DNA of 64,000 nucleotides from Limonium bicolor (lineage: Eukaryota > Streptophyta > Magnoliopsida > Caryophyllales > Plumbaginaceae): positions 47,684,171 through 47,748,170 of the forward strand of contig CM041776.1 of assembly GCA_023374045.1 (NCBI GenBank). Reading direction: 5' to 3'. Position 1 is the first letter of the stretch, and the number at the start of each line of letters is the position of its first letter. A program made the translations under genes and the position numbers. The notes under the pieces are model-generated. The model worked only from the letters and a program-made list of their open reading frames with translations, was not told the DNA's origin and searched no databases. This document shows positions 10,754 to 23,705 of the stretch, piece after piece.

Positions 10754-13700
10754 TGAAATACCCCAAACCTTAATAAGCTGTTTAAACATTAAATAATAAA
10801 TTGTTAAGACTAAAAAGAGTCTCAGAAACATTAGTAAACAATTTAATAAATAATAAATACAATTAATTGCCTAAAAGGCAATAAGGACAAAGTATGCTCT
10901 AAGCTTGGGATAATTTGATTAAGGCTTGATGAACTTACCAAGACCTTACTTATATATTAATGAGCCTATTAAATCAATTATCAAAGAAAACCGAGCTTGG
11001 AAACAAGTTAAAACAAAATGTGCTTTAAGGAGTCTTAAAGCACGTTTTTGAGAAAAATTGTCTTGTAAATGGTTTTGAATGGCTAATGACCATCATACTC
11101 TTTAATTAATATGTGTACTACTTAGTATCACATTTGGAAGTTTAAATAATGGGAAATCAAATTTCATCCTATGTGTTTGTTATATGAATAGTAACTAAAA
11201 TAAGCTAGTTTGTAACATATGTCAACATGTGTAATTTAATTGACAATAAAGACTAAGTAACCCCTAATATTAAATGGGGGCCGGTTTTGCATGTGGTGAG
11301 TCACCACCCTTGCTAACTGATTGAGTAAATAAGTAGTAATTAAAAAGCACTATTTGCTTTACGTAATAATATCTTCAAAAGCAACTACAATCAGTGATTC
11401 TTTCATTCCTTCATTTCCTCCTTGCTGTCTCACGTAGCCATCTCCTTCCTGCTCTCTTTCACGTAATGCAACAGCACCACCACTTCACCTTCAAATCCTT
11501 GTAACTCCTAGCTCACTTGTCCAAATCAAAAACTAAGACCACCAATCTCTTAGTCTCGTCAAGCTCTTCAACTTGGTCCTTTCAAATCTTCAAGAGCTCC
11601 ATTTTGGTGCCAAGAGGAATCTCCATGGAAGGAGCTTGAGTTCATCTTTCCATATATTATTGTGCTCCTTTGCTTCAAGGTAAGGAAACTCAAAGAAAAA
11701 TGATGTTTCCTCCATGTTTTATGTTGTTCGAAAATTTGCCTTAAATGGTGTTCTTACGTTGCCTTGTTCTAGCTTCATTCCAACCTTTCAAGGACTGGGT
11801 GGAGTCCTCTCTTGACACGTTTCCAAACTCTCTTCAAGTTCTAAGTTGACAAGCAAGCAAATATCCTTACCGATTTCTGAAACAAGAAAGAAATTGTGAG
11901 GAAAGGAGGTAATTATGCTAACCAAAAATAGCTTGAAATTCCTTTGGAAAATGAACGTATGTTGTCTACTGAAACTACCTAAAGAGCCAATGGTAAATGA
12001 CTTAGAAAAATGTTCTCAAAGAGACTAGTAAAGGACATACGTATTATTGTGTGTATTTGCAGGTCAAAGGCAAATATATTGTGGGAAATTCAGTGTTTAA
12101 GATTTATGCATTTTAAGAGCCTAAGTGCTATGCAATTTAAATTGTGCACTATGTTGTTATGTGGTGTATATTTGGTGAAGTTTTGAGTATAAGAGTGTAC
12201 TGGGAAGTTTATACATATGATGGGTTTAAAGAACTTACGTAGCAGGACTTGAAAAATTGCAAGTACGTCGATTCTGTAGGTTGGGTCCGGGACCTAAGTC
12301 ATGGGTCATGTCCCGGACCAGAGGTGCAAAATAGGCCGAGAGTTATACATAGATATAGGTCCGGGACTTGGGTCTTGTACAAGGACCCGGACCACCCTCC
12401 TTAAATCACCCGAGAGTTTTTTTGCCTAGACTGGTCCGGGACTTAGGACCTGTATGAAGTCCCGGACCACCCTGTTAAATGTAGCCGAGAGTACAAGACT
12501 GTCTTGGTCCGGGACTTAGGGTGAGTACAAGGTCCCGGACCACCCTATCAAAACATACCGTGAGTTTGTGTAAGTGTTGATCCGGGACTTAAGGTAAGGA
12601 CCAAGTCCCGGACCACTCTAAAGATGTTGTTTAAGGTATAAAAATGATGTGTAAAGATGGGGATTGATAAGTAATGATGTTGTAAGGATGTTAAGGACAT
12701 GTTAGATGTGATATAAAGACAACCAAGTGGGTGGAAAGTTGTAATAAAATGTGAAAGTAAAACAAGTTAAAAATGTCAAGTTGTTTAACTAGTTAACGAG
12801 GGTAAGTTATGAGCATTAGACTTTAAACAAACATGTTACCCCGATGTTAATAAAAGTACATGTGATGTTGTCAGTTGTTCGAGAATTGCTCGAGGAACAT
12901 AAATGGACATGATAAAGTGGACTCCGGTGACAGGTATGGTTTTCTTGCAACCTGTGTCCTACCGGATTACACCGGCTTGTATGCCAATGTGTTTTTCTGT
13001 ATGTTTGCCACGTTGTAAGATAAAACATGTAATGAGTTTATAGTAATTCATATATGTGGCGTGTTTAGTTCCGATACCATAACCTCGAAAGTGTTAAACC
13101 TTAGCTAACTGAGTCTAGGATCACAGGAGAGTTTGGTATTCGGATTAAACGACCCGAACCGTGGGGCGTTCTAACCACGGCTATGCGTGAGTTAAATGTG
13201 TGGTATGTGTATGTGAATGTAGGGATCTCCCTTGTATGTTTAACCCAAGAGTAATACTGTATGGTGTGTAAGTACGATAGACTCCGTAGTGGAGTTCTAA
13301 CGAAAAATTAAAAGTAAGTATGTACTAACAGTAGTGAGGAATCCGGTTTGGCCGGTCGCGCGTTGTTTGGGAGTGGGTATCCTTTTTAGCTTTACCCTTC
13401 TCTCTGTTATGGTTGTTTCCCTCACGGGTTATGATCTCCCATTAGCTTATCCCAAAGCTTAGCTATTCTGACTTACGATCGGTTTAGGGGGAACATGTGT
13501 TTGTGTGGTGTGTTCGGGTCACTAAATCCGATCCATCTTTAGGTAAGTTACTCGTCCGACTATTAGGGCGGTAATGAGTTTTGTTTTAACGAGCTTAACA
13601 TGGGGTGATATCATTCTCTAGGCTCACCAGTGTATTAACTATGTTTGGGCCGGTTCCTAAGAGATCCGTACCCGTTATGTATGTGTTATTTGTATGTTGC

Positions 13701-14051
13701 AAAGTTATTGTGATGTGATGTTATATGTCGCTTAGAAGTGAAATATGAGGATCATGGATATGATTCCTAATATGTAAAAGAGACGTTTGTGGAAACCCGA
13801 TAGTGGGTAAGTGTCGTCTATTGAGGAAATAGCTCCGTTAGAGGAGAAATACTATAGGGTGGAAGAACTCAAAGAGTGATTGGTTAAGTATGGATGAGCT
13901 ATTTTTGTTAAGCCCATTGGGGTGAAATGTATTGTGTCGTGTGTTTATGTTTCACATGCTTGATTTAAATGTAATCAACTGCATGCTAAGACGACAAATA
14001 GTTGTGCGTGGCCGGGTAGCATGTGGGCTGCGGGATTACCATACCAGCAAA
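10754..14051 (+). repeat. 3' LTR of element A, left portion
   Basis: It is near-identical to 2230-5540 and is cut at the GCAAA target site by element B. It includes the hairpin array (12284-12614) and the TATA-like box (12637). Confidence 0.95.
14047..14051. repeat. Target-site duplication of B (left)
   Basis: GCAAA precedes TGAAATACCCC at 14052 and follows GGGGTGTTACA at 19648-19652. The same five bases follow the second LTR-B at 33440-33444. Confidence 0.93.
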
Positions 14052-17000
14052 TGAAATACCCCTAACATTTAAATAATTAAATATAAGTAAATAAATATTA
14101 TTTGAAGAATTATAAATATTATTTGGGGGTTTATTAAACCTTAAGAAAACATATAAACACTTGAGCGTTAAAAACGCACCTAAACTCCTTAAGGTCAGAA
14201 ACGAGCGTTAAAAGCCCGACCTTAAGTTAAATAATTATATAAGCTATGGACATTATACGAATTTAACCAAGGATCATTTTATGATCTTTAAATATACAAG
14301 TTCTCGGAAGTTCCCGATGTGGGTCCCATAAAGGCCCGGGAATGCTTAGGAGGAGTGCCAAGGTGGCACGAACCCCTATAAAAATTATTCTTAGAATTCC
14401 TAAAATTAATATTAATTATTCTAAAGAGGATTCCCAAGTTACTTCTTCAAAAAAATAAATAGAGAGCTCGGGGGAAATTTCTTAACGCTCCTTTTACCTC
14501 GGGAGTGCCCCTTTAGCCCGAAAATTGAGTTACAAGTTTAAATAACCCCATATAATTTAATGTAACACCTCAATATATTATTATTGACTATAAATAATTT
14601 CAATAAACACTTGGAAGTCATAGCGACTAATTAATTCGCAGAAAAATTCTTAAAGCACAAAAACGTACCTTCGGGTGTCACGAAAATGCGTTTTACGCAA
14701 TTGTCTTGAAGCTTTTGAGGAGCCACGAGTTAGTAATCTTTAAAGTGGATAAAATGTCCATCTAAGTCAAGTAATGGCAGTACTAAACTCATAGTTTAAA
14801 TAGGGGCGATTTTTAGGTCAAAGAGATATCTAAAATGAGCATTTTTACCTTAAAACTTTCATCTTCTACCATAATAAAAATGTACCAATTAAATGCTGGA
14901 ACCTATTACACATATTAGTATGATCTTAATACAATGTAGTGTAACAAAAAAATTAAATGAAAAATAAGTCTCAATTGGAGACTATGCCATGCGTGAGTTT
15001 GTGATAAAAATTGGCTAGTTCAGTGTATTGGTGACGATTGATGAGTTAGATTAGCATAAGTTATATAATGACACAGCAATCAATTGCTGTTATTTGTAGG
15101 TCTTCATCCACATACAACCTGCAAGAAAAAAAAAAACAACAATGAAGATCATATTAGCAAGTTACGATATTTATATAAAACACTAACAATAGGCATGTAC
15201 TAGGCGATAAAAGATTGAAGCAATGGAATGCCCCAGCATGTACGATCGCATGACCTGCACAAACAACAAAAAGTTAGTGCTGGACAGATATAAACAAAAC
15301 TAATGTGATACCTATACCTCCTTTAGCCGCAAGACTATATCAAAAGGGAGCTGCTAATATGCTCCACTTCAGCCGAGCTAGTCAACCTACATGAACAAGA
15401 TTAGCTAGCAGTAATAAACAACTAAATACAAACAGACAAGCCTAGGATGACTCTAGCCATTACCGTAAAGCCATGTCAAGTGGTGGCTGCTTTGGTGCAT
15501 AATTGCTGTGCGCCGATCACACTACAGGAATGAACAATCAGCAACAATAAATCAAATTAATACACCTGAAACTATAGCCTAGCATTAAGTATTCTAAACT
15601 AATGCATAACCAATCCTTTTAGCTGAATGATTTACGATAGTGGGAGTTGTGTGGCTCCATTAGGTGCTCCACCAGCCGAGCACACCTGCAAAGCAAGACT
15701 AAATAACAGCATAAATCAATCTAATACAAACAAAGACCTAGTAATAATTAGCCTAAATTAAATTCTACCACTCTTTTAGCTGTAGCTTTATAGTTAGAAT
15801 ATGTTAAGTTAATATGCTCAAATCAATCGAACATTAATGAAGTGGAGCGACAATATTGAGCAATTATAGAATGAAATTAAACAAAAATGTTACATAGAAT
15901 AATAGCACCTAATTAAGTCATGACCTCCCTTATAAACCTACGTGAATGATCATATCATTCCTTTGCCCACACTTCGCAACCGAATGTAAGTATTCTCATT
16001 AAACTCTCTTTTCTTTTCAATTCCTAAGTTAATTCCTAAGCTCTAATAAACTCCATTAATGGTGAATTAAATCCTAACACCATTATAATGTAATTTCCTA
16101 GTTAATTCTATCAAGTCTTGAAGCAAGAAAACATCCTAGCAAATCTATAAGGAAATCGCCAAGCATATATGCTCCAAGGTGGTTCCTAAATTCAACAACA
16201 ATACAAGGAATAACAAGACCAAGTTAAGGTATATTATTATGTTGAAAATCTTGATAAAACATTCTATACTATTTTCGAAAATTTAGAACCTCTAAATCTA
16301 TGTCATCTTCATTATTTCATGAAGGAAACTTGGATCTACAATCATCACAAGGTGTATCAAAAATACCTTGATAAATTCCTAAGGTAAACTCTTGTAAAAT
16401 TTCTACAATATTATTTATGAACTCTTGTTAGAAGTCTAACAAATAAATCTCCTATATGTATACAAGGAGTTCGAAATGGCTTCATCAAATAATATTTGGA
16501 GAGCTTGGAAATTCAAGGAAAAATCAAGTACAAGAATTGTCTTGCTTTAAGGGTAAGTTTATATAAATAAGGTTTATTAAATTTAAGCTTAATTTAAGCT
16601 TCAAACTTTGGTATAAAAATTAAGTATAACCATTACGTAAATTAAAACCGAAAACTATAGGTTATATTGTCAAGAAAATAATTTATAACATAAGGTAAGA
16701 TTATTACCTTAAGGTATAAAATTGTGTCACAAAAATTAAATATGATATACACATGTATAAACCGAATTGATTAGGTATTAAATGCTCTATTTTTAGTTTG
16801 TAATCATGCTAAGTCATTAGCATAATTTTTAGAAGTGTTATATGGCTTATATACATTTATATGTATTTATTATAAGGTTTAAAGCAAGTTTTAAAACTAT
16901 ATAATAAAATAAAATTAAAACCGAGAATGAAATATATATTTACTAACTTTCGAAATATATAAATATATTAGCTTATATTATAAATTTTGGGAGTATTAAA

Positions 17001-19647
17001 AATAGCTACAAGTATTTATATGACTAGTTTAATAAGTTATGTGGCTAAAATATAAATTTTGAAAAGTTTGGGGTGCTTATTGTAATTACCGAAAACATAA
17101 GGAGTTGTTTGATATATTATGATATAATATAAAATAGGAATTAATATTATGAATTTTGATGAATTTAAATAAGTGTTTAAGTGTTAAGAATAACATTTAA
17201 TAAAGTTTTAGGACTATTTTGTGATTATTGGGAAGTTTGGTATATTACCAAAAATATAAATGATTTTATGGGTATAATGAAGTATTAATTAAGAAATTAA
17301 GTCTTGGTCAAAGTGTTGACCAAAAACTTTGGGTTAAAATGATTTATGACATAAAATATTAAGTTTATAAAAGTTTTGGGGTGAATATGTAATTTATGGA
17401 AATATATATGAAAGATAGAAATTAATATGGGCGGAAATGCAATTTAAGAAAAGATATGGGTTACTTTGGTTATTTAAAGAAATTAAATATTAAAACTATG
17501 GTTTATGAGTTAATATGTAACTTATATGAAGTTTTGGGGTTAAAAGTGTAAATATAGAAAATATATGATTAAACCGAAGAGCTTATGGGCTTAATTGGTA
17601 ATTTATAAAAGTTGGTGGTATTAATTTGTAATTACCGAAATATAGAGTATTTGGTGATTTGTAAAATAAGGTGAATAGTTAATGTTTACAAAGGTTAATA
17701 AGGGTAATTAGTGGATTATAAAAGTTATAAGGTTAATTGACAATTTATAGAAGTTATATAATTGTTTTACAATTTTTGAAATTGATAAGGGTATTTAATA
17801 AATTATAAGAGTATATGGTCATTTGGTAAGTTGTAAAAATTTATCGGGATCAATTATGACTACCGGAAAATAATATGTGGTTATTTAGTAATTTATTAAA
17901 TTGTTGGGTATAATATATAAATACCGGATTAATAAGGTTGGTTTTGTAATTTAATAAGGCAAGGAAGTGAAACTAGGTAATATAATGTATTATCGTATAT
18001 TAAGGAATATAATATAAAGTTTATAAAATAATTTTGGTTATAATAAAAATGACCAAGGGATATAATATAATGATAAGTGGAAATTATAAGTATATAGTTA
18101 GTAAGGTATAGAGGTACCGTATAAATGATAATTCATTATCACATGTGAGTTTCACATAAAATAATGAACTGCTAGGTTATCTAGAACCACTGTTAAAATA
18201 ACAGGGGAAAATAAATAACATACGGAGTTATTATACGACGAGTATAAATTACAGTGACAGTACTGTAATATGTAGTGAATAGTTATATTAATACTACCGG
18301 TATTGCATGTCTAAATAACAGCGTACGGGAAGGGACTACTAAACAGGAGTTTGTCAAGCTAGCAGTTTCTTGGTGAACGGTATGTTAATTGTGTGGTCTG
18401 AATGTCCTAAGGATTATCCTGAGGTCCAGACATTGTGTGTTTAAATGTTTAAGAACGATATCTATGATTTTATGTGAATGATATTGTATGTGGGATTGCC
18501 CAAACTGTTGCGTTGCATTTTATCGCGAATGTCTTGTGACTAAAGTTTGTACATCTAAACTGAAAAAAAAAAGAGACTAACTGACCTTTAGGTATTATTG
18601 AACCTAACAAAGGTCAACTGTTATAGTCTTAACTCAAGGATTGGTTATTATGTCACTGACAAAAAGGGCTAACTTATAAAGAGAGGAATCCAGATCGTTC
18701 CGACCTTCTGGTTGCGCATTGTGATCACTATGAGGGACTCAAAAAAGGGAGTCACTCAAAATCCATCAGCCACATTCGGGGATGGCGGAGGGCACTGCCG
18801 TAGGTGCACAGGTTCGACCGGATCGGTCAATTAACCAGGGCCACAGGGTCAGCTGGTAAACAGTTCCAATGGAACACAAGGGACATTCGTCCACAGGTTA
18901 TTAAGGTTTGTCTTAACATGACACTTGAAGTGAAATTGATTGGGAAAGGTTAAATGATTGGTTAAAGGATAAGAGCCAAGTGACTAACTAACAAGCACAG
19001 TTTAATACGCGTATCTTGTTTGATTATTGTTATGGTTTACTAATGTGTGATTATTGGTTATTGTTGTGTGGTTATTGTTGTGTGGTTATCGATGTTGTGT
19101 ACTATTGCACACTGGTGTTTACAGGTGGATTGTTATGTGTTTGTTATGTGTTTACAGTCATTTCTGTTATCATTATAAACCGGTATCTTATGTAATGAAT
19201 CTAATATCAAGATGGCTAAAACGACTTAAGGAATCTAGAAGACTTAGGACTACATTTAGCATACCAGCATAGTTTGCTGAGCCCTTCATTGGGCCAAACA
19301 TTTCAGGTCTCTGAAGAATACACAAGCCGGAGTGCGGGGAACAGGGTAGCCGCTGTGTTTTTATAAAACACTTGTGGATTTGTTATGTATTATATTTTGG
19401 AGTTGTTGTATTTCAGTTAGTTGCTCATTTAGTTGGATTTGGTTTGTAATAAGTAGAGTGCTCAGTATCTATTCATCACAGCGTGTGGAAGTTGTAATGT
19501 TGGAAGAGTAAGGATGCCTTGTTACTCACAAGGGTGAGTGACGGCGTGTAACACCAAGGATAGTTAGTTTTATTTTCCGATGCGATTTGCTATTTGTTAT
19601 GCTACGAGTTATGACGTCATTACAGGATTAAGTTTAGGGGTGTTACA
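14052..19647 (+). mobile_element. Solo LTR of element B (5.6 kb)
   Basis: It runs TGAAATACCCC...GGGGTGTTACA and is followed directly by the second half of LTR A rather than by a PBS, hence a solo LTR. It is near-identical to 27828-33439 apart from single-base and small indel differences. Much of 16560-18060 is AT-rich and built from decayed repeats with TTTTGGGGT and TGTAATTTAT-like words. It has a hairpin with arms TTGGTCAA and TTGACCAA at 17304-17323, and the TACCAG/hairpin/CAGGT module near 19262-19307. Confidence 0.92.
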
Positions 19648-19652
19648 GCAAA

Positions 19653-20061
19653 GGTGCTGAGCCCCTGGGGGGCCACCCTTTCTTTCCTTTTCTATTTCAG
19701 GTATAAGGAGCTGGAGCCGTTCGAGAGTAGGACGGGGTAGTTGTTGCGTACGGGTAATTGATGTAATCACTTGTAACCTGTAGGTGTAGTAAGACCGAAA
19801 TTGTTCTCGGCATTAGTTGTAAATACTCGGTACAGTTGGAAGGTGTTTGTATAATGAATGTTGGTAGTAATAAAGGAGACGGTATTGTATAGTTGCTCGG
19901 GGATCTAGTCCATCAGACCGATACAGTTGTGTAAATGTTAGCCTTGTTAGCCACGTGGGTGGTTAACGGCGTGTAACACCGATGAGTTAAGTTATGTGAT
20001 GATGTGTATTTTCCGCTGCAGTTTAAATGTTAAGTATGTTGTTGTGTGTTGGGGTGTTACA
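19653..20061 (+). repeat. 3' LTR of element A, right portion
   Basis: It matches 5541-5952 of the 5' LTR and ends GGGGTGTTACA before the TTTCG duplication. Confidence 0.93.
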
Positions 20062-20066
20062 TTTCG

Positions 20067-20971
20067 ACGTGCGCGCGTCTTCAATGGTAACAATGAGGGG
20101 CTGTATATCCCCTGTCCTTAGTGGACGTTGTAGACAGTGAGGGGTTGTATATCCCCTGTCCTTAGTGGACGTAGTTAACAGAGAGGGGCTGTATATCCCC
20201 TGTCCTTAGTGGACGTGGTAAACAGTGAGGGGCTGTATATCCCCTGTCCTAAAAGGACGTACTTGGAGGTGGGGGCAATCTCTCCCAATTGAATTTATTC
20301 CACTCTTGAGTATATTTTGTCTATGGGATTCAGCTTTCTGAAATGGTGGGGACATAAACTGTCTACCACGGGTTATGGGTATTCATATCATTCATAGTCC
20401 TTTGTGACTACCTGAGTCTTTCTATTCTTAACCAGAATTGGTTCTAACATCAATAATGGATGTTCACTAACTATATGGTGTGATTTCTTAAGTGGTTGAT
20501 TTTGTTTTTAAGTTCTTTGTCTCTATCCTTACCTTGTTCTCTCTTCTCTATGATTGATTGTTTTGAAGTGCCTCCTTTCCCTGTTTTACTTTCAAGAGTT
20601 TGATTTCAAGTTACTGTTTAATTTGAAGAGTTATGTTTTATAAGTTTGTTTTTGGAGAATTGTACCAGTTCCATTCCAGGGAACTGACTCACCCCTCCCG
20701 GGGTGGGCTGCTTGGTTTCATCTTGCAGGTATAAATTGATTTACAGGTGGCCACGAAGAGCATGAGTGATTGGGATGGGATTAGGTTTATGGAGAGTGAA
20801 TGTATTTTATTATTGTTATGTTAATGTTAAGTTTTCTCGAAGTTCAGACCGTAACTTAGTTAATTGTAATGGTTGTAATTGGTGAGGTTGGTACCGGGTG
20901 TTTGGAGCCCGATGGTCTGTAGCACCTTTAGTTTATTTTCCGCTATTGTTTATTATTATAGGGGTGTTATA
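20067..20971 (+). mobile_element. Right part of element I, ending like an LTR
   Basis: It continues element I after the TTTCG duplication and ends GGGGTGTTATA. That is one base from the LTR ends of A and B. It carries TACCAG, a CACCCCTCCCGGGGTG hairpin and TTGCAGGT, as in the other LTRs. No PBS follows, so this is a right-hand LTR end. Its left LTR boundary was not found. Confidence 0.6.
20096..20258 (+). repeat. Four tandem units with paired hairpins in element I
   Basis: Units start at 20096, 20140, 20184 and 20228, spacing 44 bp. Each has AGGGG...CCCCT (8-nt loop) followed at once by GTCC...GGAC (5-nt loop; TTAGT in units 1-3, TAAAA in unit 4). The duplicate copy is at 33888-34050. Confidence 0.88.
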
Positions 20972-21517
20972 GAGTACTCCCCCACACTTAAGCTCAAGCA
21001 ATGCCCTCATTGCGTAGAAAGAATTAAATGAACAGGGCATGTAATCTGATAAAGGAAATTACACAAAACAAAGCAAAAGGGAATATGAAATATCATAAGA
21101 GAAAGAGTGTACTCCCCAGAGTTTGCAGAGTGTGCAGAGCTCCCCCACACTTGAGTGCAGTTGTAGAATTACATGAAATGTACCTGTAAAGAATATTCTC
21201 CCACCAAGCCGTCTGGGTTTAACGTCTCTAGCTGGACGCATGTTCTTCATTATCCCGGATCAAAAATGAAAGTGGGCAACGGTGTTAACGGGAATGTGAA
21301 ATGGCCAATAAGTAGGATCGAACCACCTAGATCAAAACAAAGTATTACTGCAGCCATTAAATTAGGAAAATACAAACTCCACAAAACCTGGTTTTGAAGG
21401 AGGTGTTTGCTGCAATTAATCTTGAATTGAAAACCGGGTGATGGTTGTATTTCTTCCTCAAACTGGAGAATGTAAACATTCTCCTTTTGTTGTTTAGCCG
21501 TATGGAAGCAAGGTGGT
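20972..21517 (-). mobile_element. Athila-like non-coding fragment, antisense
   Basis: The minus strand reads hairpin arms GCAATG and GCATTGC around AGGG, then AAGTGTGGGGGAG (about 20978-21013). This is the design of the purine-tract modules of element G. A second CCCCCACACTT is near 21143. The 74-codon open frame inside is not recognisable as a protein. No LTR edges are visible. Confidence 0.45.
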
Positions 21518-21621
21518 TGAAATACCCCAAACTAATAAAACATGGATTAAATATATAATCACATTAATTAAGGCCTAAACATGCCTTAAAAGTCAACTGA
21601 GAACAACAGTGGTCAACACAA
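21518..21621 (+). repeat. First ~100 bp of LTR C, cut off at the junction
   Basis: It begins TGAAATACCCC like LTRs A and B and matches 35310-35413, where the LTR continues. Here it stops inside AACACAA and passes into LTR B. Confidence 0.85.
21615..21621. other. Rearrangement or assembly junction with 7-bp microhomology
   Basis: AACACAA is shared by LTR C (35407-35413) and LTR B (18873-18879, 32666-32672). To the left the sequence follows C; to the right it follows B. It marks the right end of copy 1 of the repeated segment 14052-21621 / 27828-35413. Confidence 0.9.
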
Positions 21622-22384
21622 GGGACATTCGTCCACAGGTTATTAAGGTTTGTCTTAACATGACACTTGAAGTGAAATTGATTGGGAAAGGTTAAATGAT
21701 TGGTTAAAGGATAAGAGCCAAGTGACTAACTAACAAGCACAGTTTAATACGCGTATCTTGTTTGATTATTGTTATGGTTTACTAATGTGTGATTATTGGT
21801 TATTGTTGTGTGGTTATTGTTGTGTGGTTATCGATGTTGTGTACTATTGCACACTGGTGTTTACAGGTGGATTGTTATGTGTTTGTTATGTGTTTACAGT
21901 CATTTTCTGTTATCATTATAAACCGGTATCTTATGTATGAATCTAATATCAAGATGGCTAAAACGACTTAAGGAATCTAGAAGACTTAGGACTACATTTA
22001 GCATACCAGCATAGTTTGCTGAGCCCTTCATTGGGCCAAACTTCAGGTCTCTGAAGAATACACAAGCCGGAGTGCGGGGAACAGGGTAGCCGCTGTGTTT
22101 TTATAAAACTTGTGGATTTGTTATGTATTATATTTTGGAGTTGTTGTATTTCAGTTAGTTGCTCATTTAGTTGGATTTGGTTTGTAATAAGTAGAGTGCT
22201 CAGTATCTGTTCATCACAGCGTGTGGAAGTTGTAATGTTGGAAGAGTAAGGATGCCTTGTTACTCACAAGGGTGAGTGACGGCGTGTAACACCAAGGATA
22301 GTTAGTTTTATTTTCCGCTGCGATTTGCTATTTATTATGCTACGAGTTATGACGTCATTACAGGTTTAAGTTAGGGGTGTTACA
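21622..22384 (+). repeat. Truncated 5' LTR of element B
   Basis: It matches 18880-19647 and 32673-33439 and ends GGGGTGTTACA directly before the PBS spacer. Confidence 0.93.
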
Positions 22385-22389
22385 AAAAG

Positions 22390-22402
22390 TGGTATCAGAG
22401 CG
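22390..22402 (+). other. Primer binding site, initiator tRNA-Met (element B)
   Basis: TGGTATCAGAGCG lies 5 nt after the LTR end, as in A and D. It is followed by the inverted repeat GAGCGG/CCGCTC. Confidence 0.93.
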
Positions 22403-22602
22403 GAGTACCGCTCTGATGAAAGATACTGAGTCTAGGACAATGAGCATAGGAATATTGGGTTACGGGAAACGTCTGAGGATCGTGACCTAGAAAAGAAAAC
22501 CTTAGGGATATTTTATTGCTAGTAGTTAGCTTACTTACATGTTTTGATTGTGTATGTGATACGGTGTAGCAACCGAGTAGAAATAAAAATATACTATCTT
22601 AG

Positions 22603-23666
22603 ATGTCGACCAGCGAAGGACCACGGGGAGACAGCAGTGGACGCAGTAGCGAGACACCGGCGGATGTTCCAACAGTACAAGACTTAACAGCAGCCATGGC
22701 AACTTTCGCGCGGGAACTAGGAGTTCAATTTACGGGAGCCATACCCCACCCGCCGCGGCCCAGAGAAACCAACTGGTTGAAGAGCGTTGCAGACGCAAGA
22801 GTACCAACTTATTCAGGGGAACCGGACCCCGCCGCACTGGAGAAGTTCATTGCAGAGCACCAGAAGGCGTTCAAGGCTGTAGAGTTCCAGAAGACCAACA
22901 GTCGACATCGCCGCATGCAACCTGAAGGGCACAGCTGACATTTGGTGGCGGACTATTGAGGGCCACCACAGAGCTACACCGGAATTTGAATGGACAGAGT
23001 TCATAGAAGTGTTGCGGGAGAAGTACTACCCCGAACACATAAGAGAAGAACAGGAGATCAAGTCCTTAATCCAAGGGAGTCAAACAGTTGACCAGTACTG
23101 CGCACGGTGCACCAGTTTGATGAACTATATACCAGGAGTCGACTACTCCGACGCAGGAAGAAAGAAAAGGAAGAATACTGAAGGAGATGATGATGGAGCA
23201 ACCTCTCGGTTAGCAAGAAGCGGAAGAATTCTTTGAAAAGAAGAAGGGGCGGATGGATTTCCAAGGTCAGAAGACGAAGGAGCAGATCCCTCGTCTGACC
23301 GGCCCAGCTAATGATGCTCAGCCACTAAGAACAACACCACCTAGAGGCAACAAGCCAACCCGACGACACTATTACTGTAAACGTTGTGGAAAGGATCACC
23401 CAGGCGTAGATTGCGCAGGAAGGAAGGTGGAGTGCCGTCATTGCAAAAAGGAAGGTCACAGGGATTACGAGTGCTTTTCCAACCCAAGGAGTCGAGTATA
23501 CAAAGGACCTAGAGGTTCGCAGAGAACACCGGCTGTGGAAACAGGCGGACCCGGAGGAGGTCAAGCGCCGCAGACTAATACTTATACTACAGGACCGGGA
23601 GGACAGCCATCCTCATCCGAGATCCAGAAAGGAAAGGAGATAGTGCCAGAAAGAAATACCCCGTAG
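22603..23666 (+). pseudogene. Frameshifted gag of element B
   Basis: Gag packages the genomic RNA into particles. The frame opens at the ATG at 22603 and reads an N-terminal part with TYSGEPDPAALEKFI. After a frameshift near 22890 it continues with DIWWRTIEGHHRATPEF and LREKYYPEHIREEQEIKSL, a typical chromovirus capsid region. A second break near 23150-23250 appears to have lost the capsid C-terminal part and linker. The third stretch (23253-23666) has two CCHC zinc knuckles, CKRCGKDHPGVDC and CRHCKKEGHRDYEC, and a Gly/Pro-rich tail, then stops at 23664-23666. No protease follows. GC content is visibly higher than in the flanks, as expected for former coding DNA. Confidence 0.85.
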
Positions 23667-23682
23667 ACAGTGGGAACTTCAG

Positions 23683-23705
23683 GCGCTGAGGCGAGCGCTC
23701 AGCGC
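23683..23705 (+). repeat. Stem-loop just after the gag stop of B
   Basis: Arms GCGCTGAG and CTCAGCGC surround a 7-nt loop, 17 nt after the gag stop codon. It is GC-rich in otherwise AT-rich DNA. It may be a relic of the gag-pol junction; only one copy is visible. Confidence 0.55.

Larger units (their letters stand above)
2230..20061 (+). mobile_element. Element A: large non-autonomous chromovirus-type LTR retrotransposon, interrupted by a solo LTR of B
   Basis: The element runs from TGAAATACCCC to GGGGTGTTACA and is flanked by TTTCG. The 5' LTR is 3723 bp; the 3' LTR is 3298 + 409 bp, split by B. The internal region is only about 4.8 kb and holds a tRNA-iMet primer site, a decayed gag start and two polypurine modules, but no recognisable PR, RT or INT. 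The LTRs differ only by scattered small changes, so the insertion is fairly young although the coding part is long decayed. This fits a LARD-like element moved in trans. Without B and its TSD the element would be about 12.2 kb. Confidence 0.92.

Noticed and set aside
18811..18830. GGTTCGACCGG as a tRNA B-box in LTR B
   Set aside because: No A-box at the right distance and no cloverleaf.
21173..21397. 74-codon frame repeated at 34965-35189
   Set aside because: Repeated only because the whole segment is duplicated; no likeness to a known family.
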